Origin: Thysanoteuthis rhombus
Lineage: Eukaryota; Mollusca; Cephalopoda; Oegopsida; Thysanoteuthidae
Assembly (NCBI GenBank): GCA_963457665.1
Contig: OY735231.1
Location: forward strand, 34,481,369-34,545,368
DNA length: 64,000 nt
Direction: 5' to 3'
Under the pieces are notes generated by a model. It was not told the origin of the DNA. It saw nothing but the letters and a program-made list of their open reading frames with translations, and did no database searches. This document shows positions 33,806 through 45,434 of the stretch, piece by piece (the first letter of the stretch is position 1; every line of letters begins with the position of its first letter). Both the position numbers and the translations under genes were made by a program.

Positions 33806-34639
33806 ATATCATAACTGGTAAGTAAAAATACTCATTCAAGATGGCTGTGTTGTAATGGTTTCCAAACGTATCTTATAAAATCTACTTATTATTTTTTTTT
33901 TGTTTTATACACATAGCATTTATTTGCACCCATGACTACCAAAGACAAGGAGTTGAGTCTATACCAACAGTTTTGACAATTTTTTTACCTATTAATCACT
34001 CTATAAACACACGCCATCGTAAACCTCAGCTTTCCTCAAGTATAAGTGTACAGTACAAACAGTTCTGTTAGAAAATGTCAGATAAGATTTATCAATCACT
34101 TAGCAACTAAAAATTCTTTCAGCCATCGAATGTATAGCTCATTGGTAGGACATCGGATCGAAATCTCTTTCTGTGATACAAATAATGTTTTCCGTTTTGA
34201 TTTAAAGGGAGTTAACTCCAAAAGAAAATTTCAAATTATTCACCTTAAATCAACGTGAATACTAAAACATATCCATTAATTGAGAAGTCATTTTTAAGAA
34301 ATCGGTTATTTCTAGGTGTTTATTCTCTCTTACCAGTGTTCATAGAATATAGAGCATGATTCACAAACACCATATCATAAATAAAATAAGGAAGAAAAAC
34401 ATGTGCGAAGCAGAAATGAAAAGAATACCATCTTAGTTATGTCTTGCAAAATTGTCTTTTCCTGCTTCTTAGCTAATATTTTAATTTTATGTCTGATCCT
34501 GCTAGTTCAGTTAAAAAGCTCTCAGTCAAACATTACAAGGTGAGTATAAAGTCCTTCCCTGATTATATACAATCATATTTTGATATTTCCTCTACTGAAT
34601 CTTTTACCAAGGCTGAAGTGTTCAGTTTATAGGATCTTG

Positions 34640-34870
34640 ATGGCTCTCGGACAACTGTCCCCTGATAACAGCATAGAAACTGTAAAGCCAAGGTTAAAAT
34701 TAGTGAAAATAAAGTAGTTGGCTATGTCAGTGATCACACCCATGGGTAAAGGGGTTCAGGGGGGTGATTGTCAGTAGTTATTCACCAGGGAGGTATCCAG
34801 GGGGCTGCTGTCCGATGGGGGAAATTGTTCCAGGGGAAGTTGTCCTGAGATTAAAAAGGACAACGGATAC
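34640..34870. repeat. G-rich decayed minisatellite
   Basis: G runs spaced about 16-19 bases apart alternate with TTGTCC-like steps (GGGGGAAATTGTTCCAGGGG, then AAGTTGTCC). GGACAACTGTCCCC at 34647 is the inverse of the same motif. Possible G-quadruplex former. Confidence 0.45.
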
Positions 34871-35419
34871 TTTAGCAGCAGTGACTAAAGAGATGTTGAA
34901 GAACACATAGCACGAATCGAGTGATACCATTTGTTCATACAGTCAAACCCAAGTCGTTTGCACGATTCCCAGTGTATAACTGCCCCCTACTCTGTCATGC
35001 CTGTTTTTATATTCCTTTTGAGACAGCTACTTCAAATCACTTATAATGTTTGCCAATATTTTTTTTTTCTCCTCCTAAAAAGTGGCATTTGTTGTTTTGG
35101 GGGATTATGTTTATTTTTGCTTTGAAAAAGAATGAATGCATCAGGATAAACTAAGCTACTGCAATAAAGGATTTTGTTTCTCTTTTTAGGTATCCTCTGC
35201 ATAACCCTGTCCACAATTGTTCACCTACTACTGCTTCTATCTGCCTCTCATATTCTCCATGTAAAGATTTCATTTACAAAGTTTCTTACCTTTTTTTTGT
35301 ATTCATCATTTTTCCGCATTCGTTATCCGTCTCTCTTGTTGCAGTTTTGAGCAATTATTATCAACACTTTCGATACTTGCTAAAAAATCCCTTTTCAAAC
35401 TTCAGTCCAAGTCAGGGAT

Positions 35420-35615
35420 TTACTTCTTTTTTTTTTTACTGTAACAACAACGACAATCCTCACCTATTTAGGGGAGTAAACTCTTCACTGTAGGTTGGTC
35501 CCATCAAACCAAACTGATGTATAAAATGGACATTCCCTTACCGTGATCTGAAATCTCAACCTATTAATCAGGAGGTTCTCTGGGCCAACTGAGCCAAAAT
35601 TACTTACATGTCTAC
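35420..35615 (-). repeat. tRNA-derived SINE (family B)
   Basis: Minus strand: A-box-like TGGCTCAGTTGGCCCAGAGA, then a GATTTCAGATCACGG B-box region and a TTATACATCAGTTTGGTTTG tail ending in GAGTTTACTCCCCTAAATAG and GTTGTTAC. Four copies are in the window. Confidence 0.7.
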
Positions 35616-36168
35616 AAAAATTTATAAATGCAAAAATGCTCATTTCATTCTAATAAATAAATACATTTGTACATGAAAATATTTTTTCATAATTTTTTTA
35701 TTCATAATATATACAATACAAAAGGTACAGTAATCCTCTTCAGTCGGAACAGATTTTTAAGTGAAGTTAGAGCTTGCAGCAGCCAGCCTTTCCATAGATA
35801 ATAATCCTGGGTCACAAAACTGGCTAAATACGAAGATATCTTTGTTTTTCTTTAGCGGTACTTTACTTCCTACACTTTCCTGATGTAATTATATGACCCA
35901 GTTTCTAGTCTCATCAGTGATTCCAAAGAAACAAGTAGGGAGAGGGCAGTGCGCCAGGTGCTTCTCAGTAAGTTGCCCCTCCTCTGCTGTTCCTAAATAT
36001 CATTCTCCTTCTTTGATCATGACTAATAGATAAATCAACAAAATTGATGACAGCAGTTTTTTTTATGGTAAGATTATGAATGTATTCATTATTATAATTG
36101 TACATTATCATAATTATATCATTATTATTATTGTAAATGTATTAATATAATTTTACATTATTACAATC

Positions 36169-36205
36169 ATACTAGCATTAGTACCCATCAGAAATGATGG
36201 AATTA
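36169..36205 (+). repeat. Short conserved repeat J, third copy
   Basis: ATACTAGCATTAGTACCCAT followed by CAGAAATGATGG. Confidence 0.45.
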
Positions 36206-37524
36206 TTTTTTAAATTTATAATTATATAGCATAATTTATAATTGTTATTGCAAATTATGATTTTCTTATGATGAATACTTTTGAATTTTTTACTTCTTTT
36301 ATCAGAGAGTAAAGATGGAATCCTTAACCTCTCTTATAAGAATTATATTTAGGATTTCATTTCACACCTGGGAATTTAGAATCTAAAAGCTTTATCAGTG
36401 AGATTTATCTGCAAGAAACAAACATATAAATAGTAACTATCTTTACAAACAAGTAAATATTTAATCCCGGTTTTCTCCACAGTATCAAAGATATCAGCTA
36501 TCTAAACAGAAAGAGAGATAGAAGAAATGAAATAGAGGGAAAAAAAGAGAGAGGATAAGAAAGTTTTGAATCTTCATGGGCGCAGAAGGTCAGACCTACC
36601 TTATTCCCAAAGAATCAACCAAAAAGAGCAAAGGTCACGAGGTAATGATGAGCAATTTTTTACATCCATTTCCTCTAATTTGTCTCCATTTTCCTATCTG
36701 CTGCAAGGTTTCAAATGGTTTAAAATTATCTAAGTTAATCTAAGAATCAGGAGACTGTTAATTTCACTGTACCTTCCAAATGCCACCGCCCCCCCCCCTA
36801 CCAATGCTGAAAATGTATGTCTGATATGGCCAGACCGTTGCCTCATCCTTTGCTATTCACAGTCGTGACCGATTGCTGGTATTCTTTTACCAAAATATGC
36901 TGGTGAACTTTGCACAAGAATATTCTATGAGATGTGCAAGCTCTGATAGGAAGGAAATAGGTCACATGACCAGCCTAAGTGAACATTTACAGAAGAGCCT
37001 GCTGTTAAGAAAAGGCATTCTTGCAATTGATAGGTGCAGGATAAATTGCGGAAGAAAGGTTATGAGCTGGAGGAAGATATCTAAGGACAAAACAACATTG
37101 AGAGGCCTTTAACATCGGTCTAGAATAGCAGTTTCAATGCGACAGATAACACTCTGTAAGTATAGAATACGCACACAAGTACACATACACACACAGAGTT
37201 ATAAGTATGAATATGAAACAATTTTAAACAGAGAATAAAACGGCGTGCTGCTTCAGAATCAAACTCAATTCCTACCTCTATTCTGACTGAAGATGATTAA
37301 TGCAAATGTATATTTTTTAGTATAAATGTATTTAGCACAGTAGAAAAAGTCTCAAATTGTGTGCACTTTTTGAAAAAAAAAAAGCATGAAATTTCTAACA
37401 TAGTACATAAGATAACTTAACATTGATTTTCAGATGTTGAGAGAAGTCAGATTCAACCTTTGAAGACTGTGTGAGGTCAAATTTAAGATGGCTGCCAGTC
37501 AATCAAATCTAATGTTCAAATAAG
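36206..37524. other. Unassigned sequence
   Basis: No gene recognised. An 80-codon open frame at 36873-37112 has no family resemblance. Short CA run near 37185. Confidence 0.4.
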
Positions 37525-38900
37525 TTAAATTTTGGGATCAGACAGTGTAGAAAAACATTCAAGGTAATATTGCCAAGTAAGTAGGGAATGCCCATTCATT
37601 TGGTGATACTTTTGATATCTTCAGAACCTAAGGAAATGCATTTAGATCAAAGTCAAATTTTTTATAAAATATATATCACTAAAAAGACATTCTTCAGCTA
37701 ATACATTTAGTACTGGACAGCATGTCGATCATGTAACAAGCAATATCTCACTGAAATATCAAAGTACAGTGGACAGCAGATGTGAATTAAATAAGTTGCC
37801 AATTCTTTCAAAAATTGATGGGTAATTTACAGACCAGAATTTGTGACTTCATTATTTGCTGTAATTTCTTGTATTTATCACATAGCCAGGTGCATTTATG
37901 AAAAAAACTCACCTACCCCATCCCAAAGGTTTGCAAATGATTTTTGGATGATAAAAGGTATGCTCAATAACATACTAAAACTCTACTACAGTCTGATCAC
38001 TGTAAAAGTATAATTTTCAAGATGGCTGCCAAATCTTTAAAAGGCCTACCTACAACTTGTTCATTATTCACCCTAGATAAATTTTTCCAACAGTTTTTGG
38101 TAGTGTCAAGTGTACTTGATAGCATACCAAAATTCTACCACAGTCTGATTGCTAGAAAGCTGTACTTTTCCAGCCAAATTCTTGAAACGCCCATTCCTCA
38201 AACGGTTTGACAGCCATCTTGGATATCATCTTGAATATTATATCTTCTCAGTAGCCAGACTGTGGCAGACTTTAGATTTGTTATTCAATACACCTGATAC
38301 TAAAAAACCATTGGAAAAACTTATCTAGGCTGAATTATGAATGAATAATAGATTTTTAAAGAATTTAGTGACTTTTTTGGACATCATCTTGGAAATTGTA
38401 CCTTTCCTGTGGTCAGACCATAGTAGAATTTTGATACATTATCAAGCACACTTGACACTACAAGAAACTGTTGAAATAAATTAGGTAAATAATGAACAAG
38501 TGATGGGCATTCTGATGATTATCATCTTGGACGTTTTCTTGAAATTTATACTTTTCCAGGGGTCGTTGTATTGTGGTAGAAATTCAGTATGTTAGAGAGC
38601 ATACCTGATACCACAAACAAAAACATTGAGAAACCCTTTTTTGGAGTGTAAGATGTTAATTTTACTATAAATGATGAGGTCATAAATTCTGGTCTATGAA
38701 TTACCCAGAGCATTATTGAAAAATTAGCAACACGTTTTTTTCATATCTACTGTATACAAACATTGATAATCCAGAAAGATATCGCTTGTAACATGATTAA
38801 CATGCTGCCCAGCCCTAAATGTTTTAGCCAGAGAATTCCTTTGAATATTTTTTTTTTACTTTGACCTTAAATGTTTTTCTACACTCTCTGATTCTTAAAT
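37525..38900. mobile_element. 1.4-kb foldback element
   Basis: Terminal inverted repeats: ATCAGACAGTGTAGAAAAAC at 37538 and its reverse near 38865-38892 (GTTTTTCTACACTCTCTGAT). Pairing continues inward for about 330 bases (for example GTAATTTACAGACCAGAATT at 37826 against AATTCTGGTCTATGAATTAC at 38685). The middle 37990-38640 holds further repeats in both directions (AGATGGCTGCCAAATC; CAAAATTCTACCACAGTCTG; GACTGTGGCAGAC; CATCATCTTGG). No coding capacity. Confidence 0.75.
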
Positions 38901-39129
38901 TAGAAGTGCTTGAATATTAGACCTGGTCAACTAGGAGTCATCTTAAATTTAACTTCTCATAATCCTCAGAGGTTTAATCTGTCTTCCCTCCATATCTTAA
39001 AACTAATGTTTTGGTGTGTACTAACTATATTAGAAATTTCATATTTTTCTTTAAAAAATGAACTATCATCCTGGTTTTCAACTGGTTTTAAGCTTTTGCG
39101 CATTTGTAACATGAATTTTCATAGATATG

Positions 39130-39300
39130 TAAGGGAATTGTTCATTTCATATATCTGTTTGGTTTAATGAGATGGGACAGAAAACTGTGAAGAGTTTACT
39201 CCCCTGAGTTGGGTGAGAATTGATATTCTTGTTGTTATGGTAGAAAATTAAAGTCAACTCCAGTCTCTGACTTGGACTGGAGTCTGACAACAATTCATGG
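39130..39300 (+). repeat. SINE family B, tail
   Basis: CTGTTTGGTTTAATGAGATG then GAAGAGTTTACTCCCCTGAG and ATTCTTGTTGTTATGG. The tRNA head is lost. Confidence 0.6.
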
Positions 39301-39856
39301 AAACCCACTTGCTGATGATAAATATCAAACAGGAAAGTTTGCAAGGTTTTATTATGAAATTTTGCTTATTGATGAATTATCATTCACCAATATGTTGCCA
39401 GAATAATTTTAATCTATTTACAATGATGGTGAATGCTTGTTACTTTGCTTGCATGTATGTATCTCATCAATTCCGAACTGGCCGCACACTAGGGGCTGCA
39501 AATTTGTCTATGCATGTGACTTGACCCCAGGATTAACAGAGGATATGTGGTGTTGAACCCTGAGTTCCTTACAGATCAATTTAGAGTGAAAACTATTTTT
39601 TCTTCCCTAATTTGTAAGCTTCTATGTAAACTGGAGGAAACCATTAATGAGGATTTCTCTTTATAGAAGTGCTTACGCAAGTTTGTTTCTTTGTTCTTTG
39701 TTTTTTTTAGAAATCTGACCCAACCTGATGAAATATTTTTCTTTGAGCAAAAACCCTAATCCGACCCCTAACTGTAACTTCAACATGGGCACTATTCAAA
39801 TCCAATGGTCGACTTTGATGTGTGAACGCCTAATGCCAAAAGTGAGTTCATGGATT

Positions 39857-40136
39857 CTCAGTTTTGAAAAGAATTGATTTTTCAAGGTTTTAGGAATGGC
39901 TACGTGAGCCAACCCAGTTCTAAGAAAAATTGTTTTCCTAAGGTTTTAGAAATGGCTACATGGGCCTACCCAGTTTTGAGATAAGTTGTTTTCCCAAGGT
40001 TTTACGAATGGCTACATGGGCCTACTCAGTTTTGAGAAAAATTGTTTTTCCAATGTTTTCGGAATGCCTATGTGGGCCTACCCAGTTCTGAGAAAAATTG
40101 TTTTCCTAAGGTTTTAGAAATGGCTACATGGGCCTC
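39857..40136. repeat. 56-bp minisatellite
   Basis: Unit starts at 39886, 39942, 39998, 40054 and 40110, an exact 56-base period, plus a partial unit before. Each holds GGTTTTAGAAATGGCTACAT, GGGCCTACCCAGTTTTGAGA and AAATTGTTTTCC with a few changes. Confidence 0.95.
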
Positions 40137-40670
40137 ACTGGGCGTGCAGTCTGTGGGGAGAGTATGCACACATGCACTCATTGCCTCATCTAATTTTATG
40201 AAATCTCAATATCATTTGTTCCCTGTGGTGTTACATTTGAAGTTTTGAGTCACCAATTTCAGCCCACCCTTTGGTTACTGGTCTTGCATCAGGCCTATAG
40301 GATGACCCCATTTGATAAATTGTAGGCAAAAAATGATAAAATTTGTGCTTAATCATCAATTCTTTCTCCTGCCACAGAAAATATTTAGTTAGTTAGCAAA
40401 GAAAATGTCTGAAGCTGCGCAGATGCCTGGTGAAATAGAGATAAAATCAGTAGGCAGTGATAAGAAAAGTTGAAACCGTGACTATGTACGTGCTGGGTTC
40501 AAATCCAGTTAGTGATAAAATAAAAGTTTGATCCCTTTTTGTCTCCCATTGTCATAAATGTAATTATTAAAGTTTGCATTAAAGTTTAAAGTTCGACCAT
40601 TTACATGAGAGTTCTGTGGAATAAGATAGAATTATCGCTACTTTCTCTTTATGCCTTCATCATGTGTAAG

Positions 40671-41120
40671 CTGGCACATCAGCAAAAAAAATGATAAGTC
40701 ATTCAATAGAAACTGTCACATGACCAACATCTTTTGGCAGCATGTCATGTTGGGGGAGATCAATTCAAAGATTGGAAAAAAAGGGTGATCAATGAATAGG
40801 TTACTTCTCTTGCGTTTTGTTGGCCAGTGATCACTAAACAAAAAAACAATTTTCAAAAATAAGAGTGAACGCTGCCGGACACAAACTAAGAAACCAGTTT
40901 AGCATGAATAATTGAAAATTGAGCCCCTCATCAGAAAACTATTTGGGGAGAATTTTTAAAAAACAAAATAAGTTCTTCTAGATATGATAAGGAGTAAATG
41001 TTTAAATTTTCATCCCTCTAGCTCCATTGTTGCAGCCCGTACATACGGTACGTACATACATAGCCAGACTAGCTTAAAAACTTGAGAAACCTGCACTGAC
41101 AGTTTTGGTTGATGGTCTCT
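40671..41120 (-). repeat. Interspersed repeat family A, near-full copy
   Basis: Reverse orientation from CAGCAAAAAAAATGATAAGT and AGAAACTGTCACATGACCAA to CATAGCCAGACTAGCTTAAA. It faces the + copy at 41445-41905 across about 330 bases. Confidence 0.75.
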
Positions 41121-41444
41121 AATAGAAGAACTTTAATAAATTGAATCTTCAAAACTTTATAGCATACAAACTAATTTTGTGGCAAATCTGGGACCAGTGT
41201 ATTTGATCTGCTCCAGCCAACAAAATTATCAGTCACACCTTTATTGCATCACAGAAAACCTACAACCTAGGGACCTATCTAGCATGTTCCACTTGTTTGG
41301 CCATACAAGTAACTCTTTGGTTCAATTGTTGAGGGCAGTGATATTCATGAAACAATCCATCGCAAACCCCAATGTGCAGGCTCGCGGGCTGTCCGTGTGC
41401 CCAATCAGCAGAGTCGGGGCAACGCTGTAAAATGGGACCTCCCT

Positions 41445-41905
41445 CCAGCTGACCGATTCCAAACTTGATATCACAGTTAAAAAATGTCAACATAGGCTTC
41501 TTCAATTTTTAAGTCGGTTCAGTTTGCTGGCTAGGGATGAATCACGTATACAGGCCCCACCAGTGGAGCTAGAAGGCTGAAAAAATTGAACATTTAGTCC
41601 GTAATATATCAAGAAAAAATACTTTTTTTTTATTTTCTTGAAAATTCTCCACCCTGAAGTTTTTAGTAGGGGGTTCAATTAGCAATATGGACTTATACTA
41701 AATTGATCACTAGTTTATGTCCATCGGCATTCACACTTGTTTTTAGAAAATTCAGGCTTAGTGATCACTTCCCAACAAAATGCGAAATTAACTAATTCAT
41801 TTATCACACCTTTTTCCAATTTTTAAATTTTTGATTACCCCCCCCCCAACTTGACCTACATCTTCTGGCAGTACGATGCTATGAGATGGTTTCCAATGAG
41901 TGCTT
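41445..41905 (+). repeat. Interspersed repeat family A, near-full copy
   Basis: Forward blocks: TTCTTCAATTTTTAAGTCGG; GTATACAGGCCCCACCAGTG; TTTTAGTAGGGGGTTCAATT; CTTAGTGATCACTTCCCAAC; a C9 run; AGATGGTTTCCAATGAGTGC. Confidence 0.75.
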
Positions 41906-42600
41906 TTTAAACTCTTAAATTCATACAAAAAAATAGAATGTCAATCCCAAGGGAAATGATCTTTGATCAATATCATCTCCCTTTGACCTTTCAATTCATA
42001 GAAGACTTCCACTATTTCTTGTGCTATTCATTGAAGGTTTCTACTGTTGATTACAGTTAGTTTATGAATTTAAGAGTTAAATAAATTTCATTATATCGTA
42101 AAGAGAAAACAAGGCCATGTGCTGCAAATACCTTTTGAATACAATGATTCAGTAAAGGAGATTCCAAAGTGAAACAATCAAGTGTCCTACGCCAGGTACT
42201 GAACAGAATTTGCCTTATCACCGGGAAGTCAAACAGCAGATCCCACCCCCAAATTATGTTTCCTGTGTAATGAGTACAATTAAGGTTGTTAATAATACCC
42301 TTTGAACTGATAAATTTTCTGTCCCAGACTACATCCTCTGTCGAACAGAGTTAGGGTCAGGGTCTGACATCTGCAGTAATTAGATGTTACTAAACATTCT
42401 AATTTGGGTTTGTTTCTGAGCTTAAACCTTTAAATACTGACTCCTTGACAAGTTTAACAAAATGCACCTGAAACATCTACAAGTGTGTCAATATAAAAGG
42501 GCAGGAAATCTCTTATTTTCATAAGCCTGCATATAGAGTATATCTCATACTTTATAAGCTGCATGTAATGAGTAAAATTGCTGGAACCACTACCAAAATT
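41906..42600. other. Unassigned sequence
   Basis: AT-rich, no gene recognised. AAGGGAAATGAT and ATCATCTCCCTTTGACC near 41950-41990 form a short inverted pair. Confidence 0.4.
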
Positions 42601-43425
42601 GGTGATTGTTTCTGTGACCTTTTTTGCCTAACCATCCACAAAATTTCATTGAAAGTCATTGAGAACTTTTGTAGATATTGTATGGTGTGGATGAATAGCT
42701 ATGATACAGCAAAGGAGAAAAATCCCTGGATCAGCCCCAAAATTTCATCCTTGGATCGGCCCCCCAAATTTAATCACTTTCTCCGTAGCCTATCACCCAA
42801 ACTTCCTCAAAATTACATTGAAATTCATGGAGGATTTTCTGAGATATTGAGTAGTTTAACTTTAACTATGATGCAGAAGATGGAAAAATTCCTAGATCTA
42901 CCCCAAAAATTCAACAACCTCTTTAGTATACCTTTGATCTCCTCAACTTCCACAAAATCTAATTGAGAAATATTGAGAATATTGGAGATATTGTGTAGAC
43001 AAATTGAGAGGCTGACAGATACGAGTGAATAAATTAAAAAACCCTAAAGTACTAAAAGAGTGCATATCTCTGCTGATGCCATTGTCAGGGGAAGTAATTG
43101 TGCATGGATCCGCCTTGAAATTTAATCACTTCTTTCATAGTCTAATGCTCACCCTTCCACAAAATTCAATTGAAGATCATCGAGAATTTTTGGAGATATC
43201 GTGTGGAAAGACATTAACTTTTGCAGAATTTGTCTTGTGTGGATGAATAGCAATGATTTAAGGGAGGAAAAAATTGGCGGATCCACTCCAAAATTTAGTC
43301 ACGTCTTCCATCGCCCAACCTTACACAAAATTTCATTTAAATTCATTGAGAACTTTCGGGAATATTTAGAGGACAAATGGAGAGACAAGGACATGATTTG
43401 TACAAAATTATTGGAGAGGGGGTTG
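42600..43425. repeat. Degenerate tandem array, unit about 145-205 bp
   Basis: Five units share CTTCCACAAAATTTCATTGA (near 42633, 42801, 42945, 43151, 43317) then TTCATTGAGAATTTTTGGAG and GGATC.GCCCCAAAATTTAA. The open frames across it come from these repeats. Confidence 0.75.
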
Positions 43426-43799
43426 TAGCTTGGCTTCCTCACATCATAGCAATTATTATTTTTACTCTTCTTTTTTTTAATTTTTTTATTGTTTAGAGTA
43501 AACATACTTAAAATCTTTATCCATTCCCGAGATACATTGAAAATGAGGTGATCCTTGCTCATACGAATGTGAAATAATGTTGCTTGTACATGCGGTCTGT
43601 AGCAACTATATTTATATCCACATAAGTAAGAATTACCAAAAATGACTTGCTTCAGAATAATCACAATAATTCCCCTACGACTAAAAACAACCGCACTTGC
43701 TGCATATGTTATGAATCTTGAAATAATGGGCTATTGATTTGTGAAAACCTCACATTTCTATTGTCAAACTCCAAGCCAGGTTGTAGTTGATTTTGTTTT

Positions 43800-44010
43800 T
43801 CTCCAGTAACAACAAGAACAAGAACAAGAATAAAACCTCACCAATTTCAGGGGAATAAACTTTTTACTGTTTGTCTATCATATCATGATAAATCAAACTG
43901 ATGTATAAAATTAACATTTCTCTACTGTGATTTGAAATCACAACCAAGTGATTGGCGAGGGAGACTCTCTTACCAACTGAGCTAAACTGATAAGTCTTTT
44001 ATGTTTACTA
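43800..44010 (-). repeat. tRNA-derived SINE (family B), best copy
   Basis: Minus strand: A box TTTAGCTCAGTTGGTAAGAG, B-box region TGTGATTTCAAATCACAGTA, then TTTATACATCAGTTTGATTT, GTTTATTCCCCTGAAATTGG and a CTTGTTGTTACTGG end. Confidence 0.8.
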
Positions 44011-44389
44011 AATTATTCATCGTGTATACAATACAAAAGTAATCATGTTCTGTTGGAATGGAAGAAGGAGTGGAGTTTAACCCTGCAGCAGCCAGGTCCT
44101 TTTCATTAGATTCTGAATAATTGAGCTTCAAAAAGCATGAAAAACAGGCCGTTTTTCTAATCAAAATGAAACTTCAAAACCTGTTATCTTATAGTGAGAG
44201 CCACTACTTTTAATGATTTTCAAATCTGGAGCAATTCTGTAACCAATACATTTGATAAGAGTGACCTCGCCTATGAATCGGTCACAATAACTCCACACAT
44301 AGCGCCTATCTATTTTGGTTCTTGTGGCAGAAAATCAACGACTGTGTTTGCTGCCTCTTTTTCAATTCATAACCAAGGTTAGAAATAAA

Positions 44390-44800
44390 CCTTACGATCA
44401 ATTTGACGAACCACTTAAATAGCTATTTTCAACAAGCTTGAAACAAGCTCTCGAAGGAGTTAAATGTATTTTCGTGACTAAAATAGATACAATTATATAC
44501 TCATTTCACCGTCTGTGAATTTCAGTCTCTTGATGCTAGGTTTCAAAGGAGAGTCAAGCTTTGTACACAGCGTAATTGCTGACCAAAATTACTTGAAGTC
44601 TACCCCAAATAAATATAAGGATTGTCTCTAATGTTTTGGTTAAAGTTACTGACCACTTGACCCAGATTCTGTGATAATCTTACAACAGGAAGTTGAGCAC
44701 TGAAATGGTTTTTCTTTAATTGTTATTTGCCTGAGATTGGGAACTTATTGATATCATCGGTCAGTCAGTCAGTCAGTCAAGTTGTGTAGCTTTATAAATA
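44390..44800 (+). repeat. Local long repeat, copy 1
   Basis: About 350 bases diverged from 46530-46870. Shared blocks include ATAGATACAATTATATACTC, GTCAAGCTTTGTACAC, CCCAAATAAATATAAGGATT and TTATTTGCCTGAGATTGGGA. It ends in a CAGT run at 44761-44778. Confidence 0.7.
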
Positions 44801-44939
44801 GCAGTTCAGTTACTTCATTTCTACTAACTAATCTTGAAATGTTAGAGAGTCCCCCTTTCAAAGAGTCAAGCCTCCAAGGTCCCAAAATACCTTCAAATCT
44901 TCAGCTATGTCTCTGGGTTTGTATTTACTACTGTAAAAT

Positions 44940-45320
44940 CTAACTAAAACTTTGATAAACTTAGGCTTAGCTTAGTCTGGCACAAAGCCACAAGTTTTGG
45001 ACACCCAGTGAGAACTGAACTCACTACAGTAAAACTAGTTTGCTAATTATGACTCTATGGTGTCACACTATTATATACTGAAAGAGTTGAATGCATTTCT
45101 GTTACTAAAACAGACATTATTTCACACTGTATCACCTTACGTAAATTTTATTCCATTGATGTAAGTTTCCATAATTTACAAAGCCTAATAAGGTAAAAGG
45201 CCTCAAGTGTAGGGCACCCAGGGAGGATCAATCTCATTACAGAAGTAAGAGTTGAAAAATACTCATTTTCTAAACCCTTGTTCCACAGTGTTGCCCTTTC
45301 TATAATTCATTGAAAGAGTT
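44940..45320 (+). repeat. Local long repeat, related units
   Basis: CTTAGTCTGGCACAAAGCCA, CACCCAGTGAGAACTGAACT and GAAAGAGTTGAATGCATTTC (45077) recur here (45213, 45310) and at 46420-46560, so this stretch holds partial copies of the same local repeat. Confidence 0.5.
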
Positions 45321-45434
45321 AAATGCATTCTTGATACTGAAGAAGATACATGCCTGGCTGCTGCAGGGTCAAACTCCGCTTTCACTTCTTTTTCCAACAG
45401 AAGATGATTACTGCAACTTTCGTATTGTATACTA

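Noticed and set aside
36873-37112. 80-codon open frame
   Set aside because: No recognisable domain, no splice context, not clearly longer than chance for a relatively GC-richer patch.
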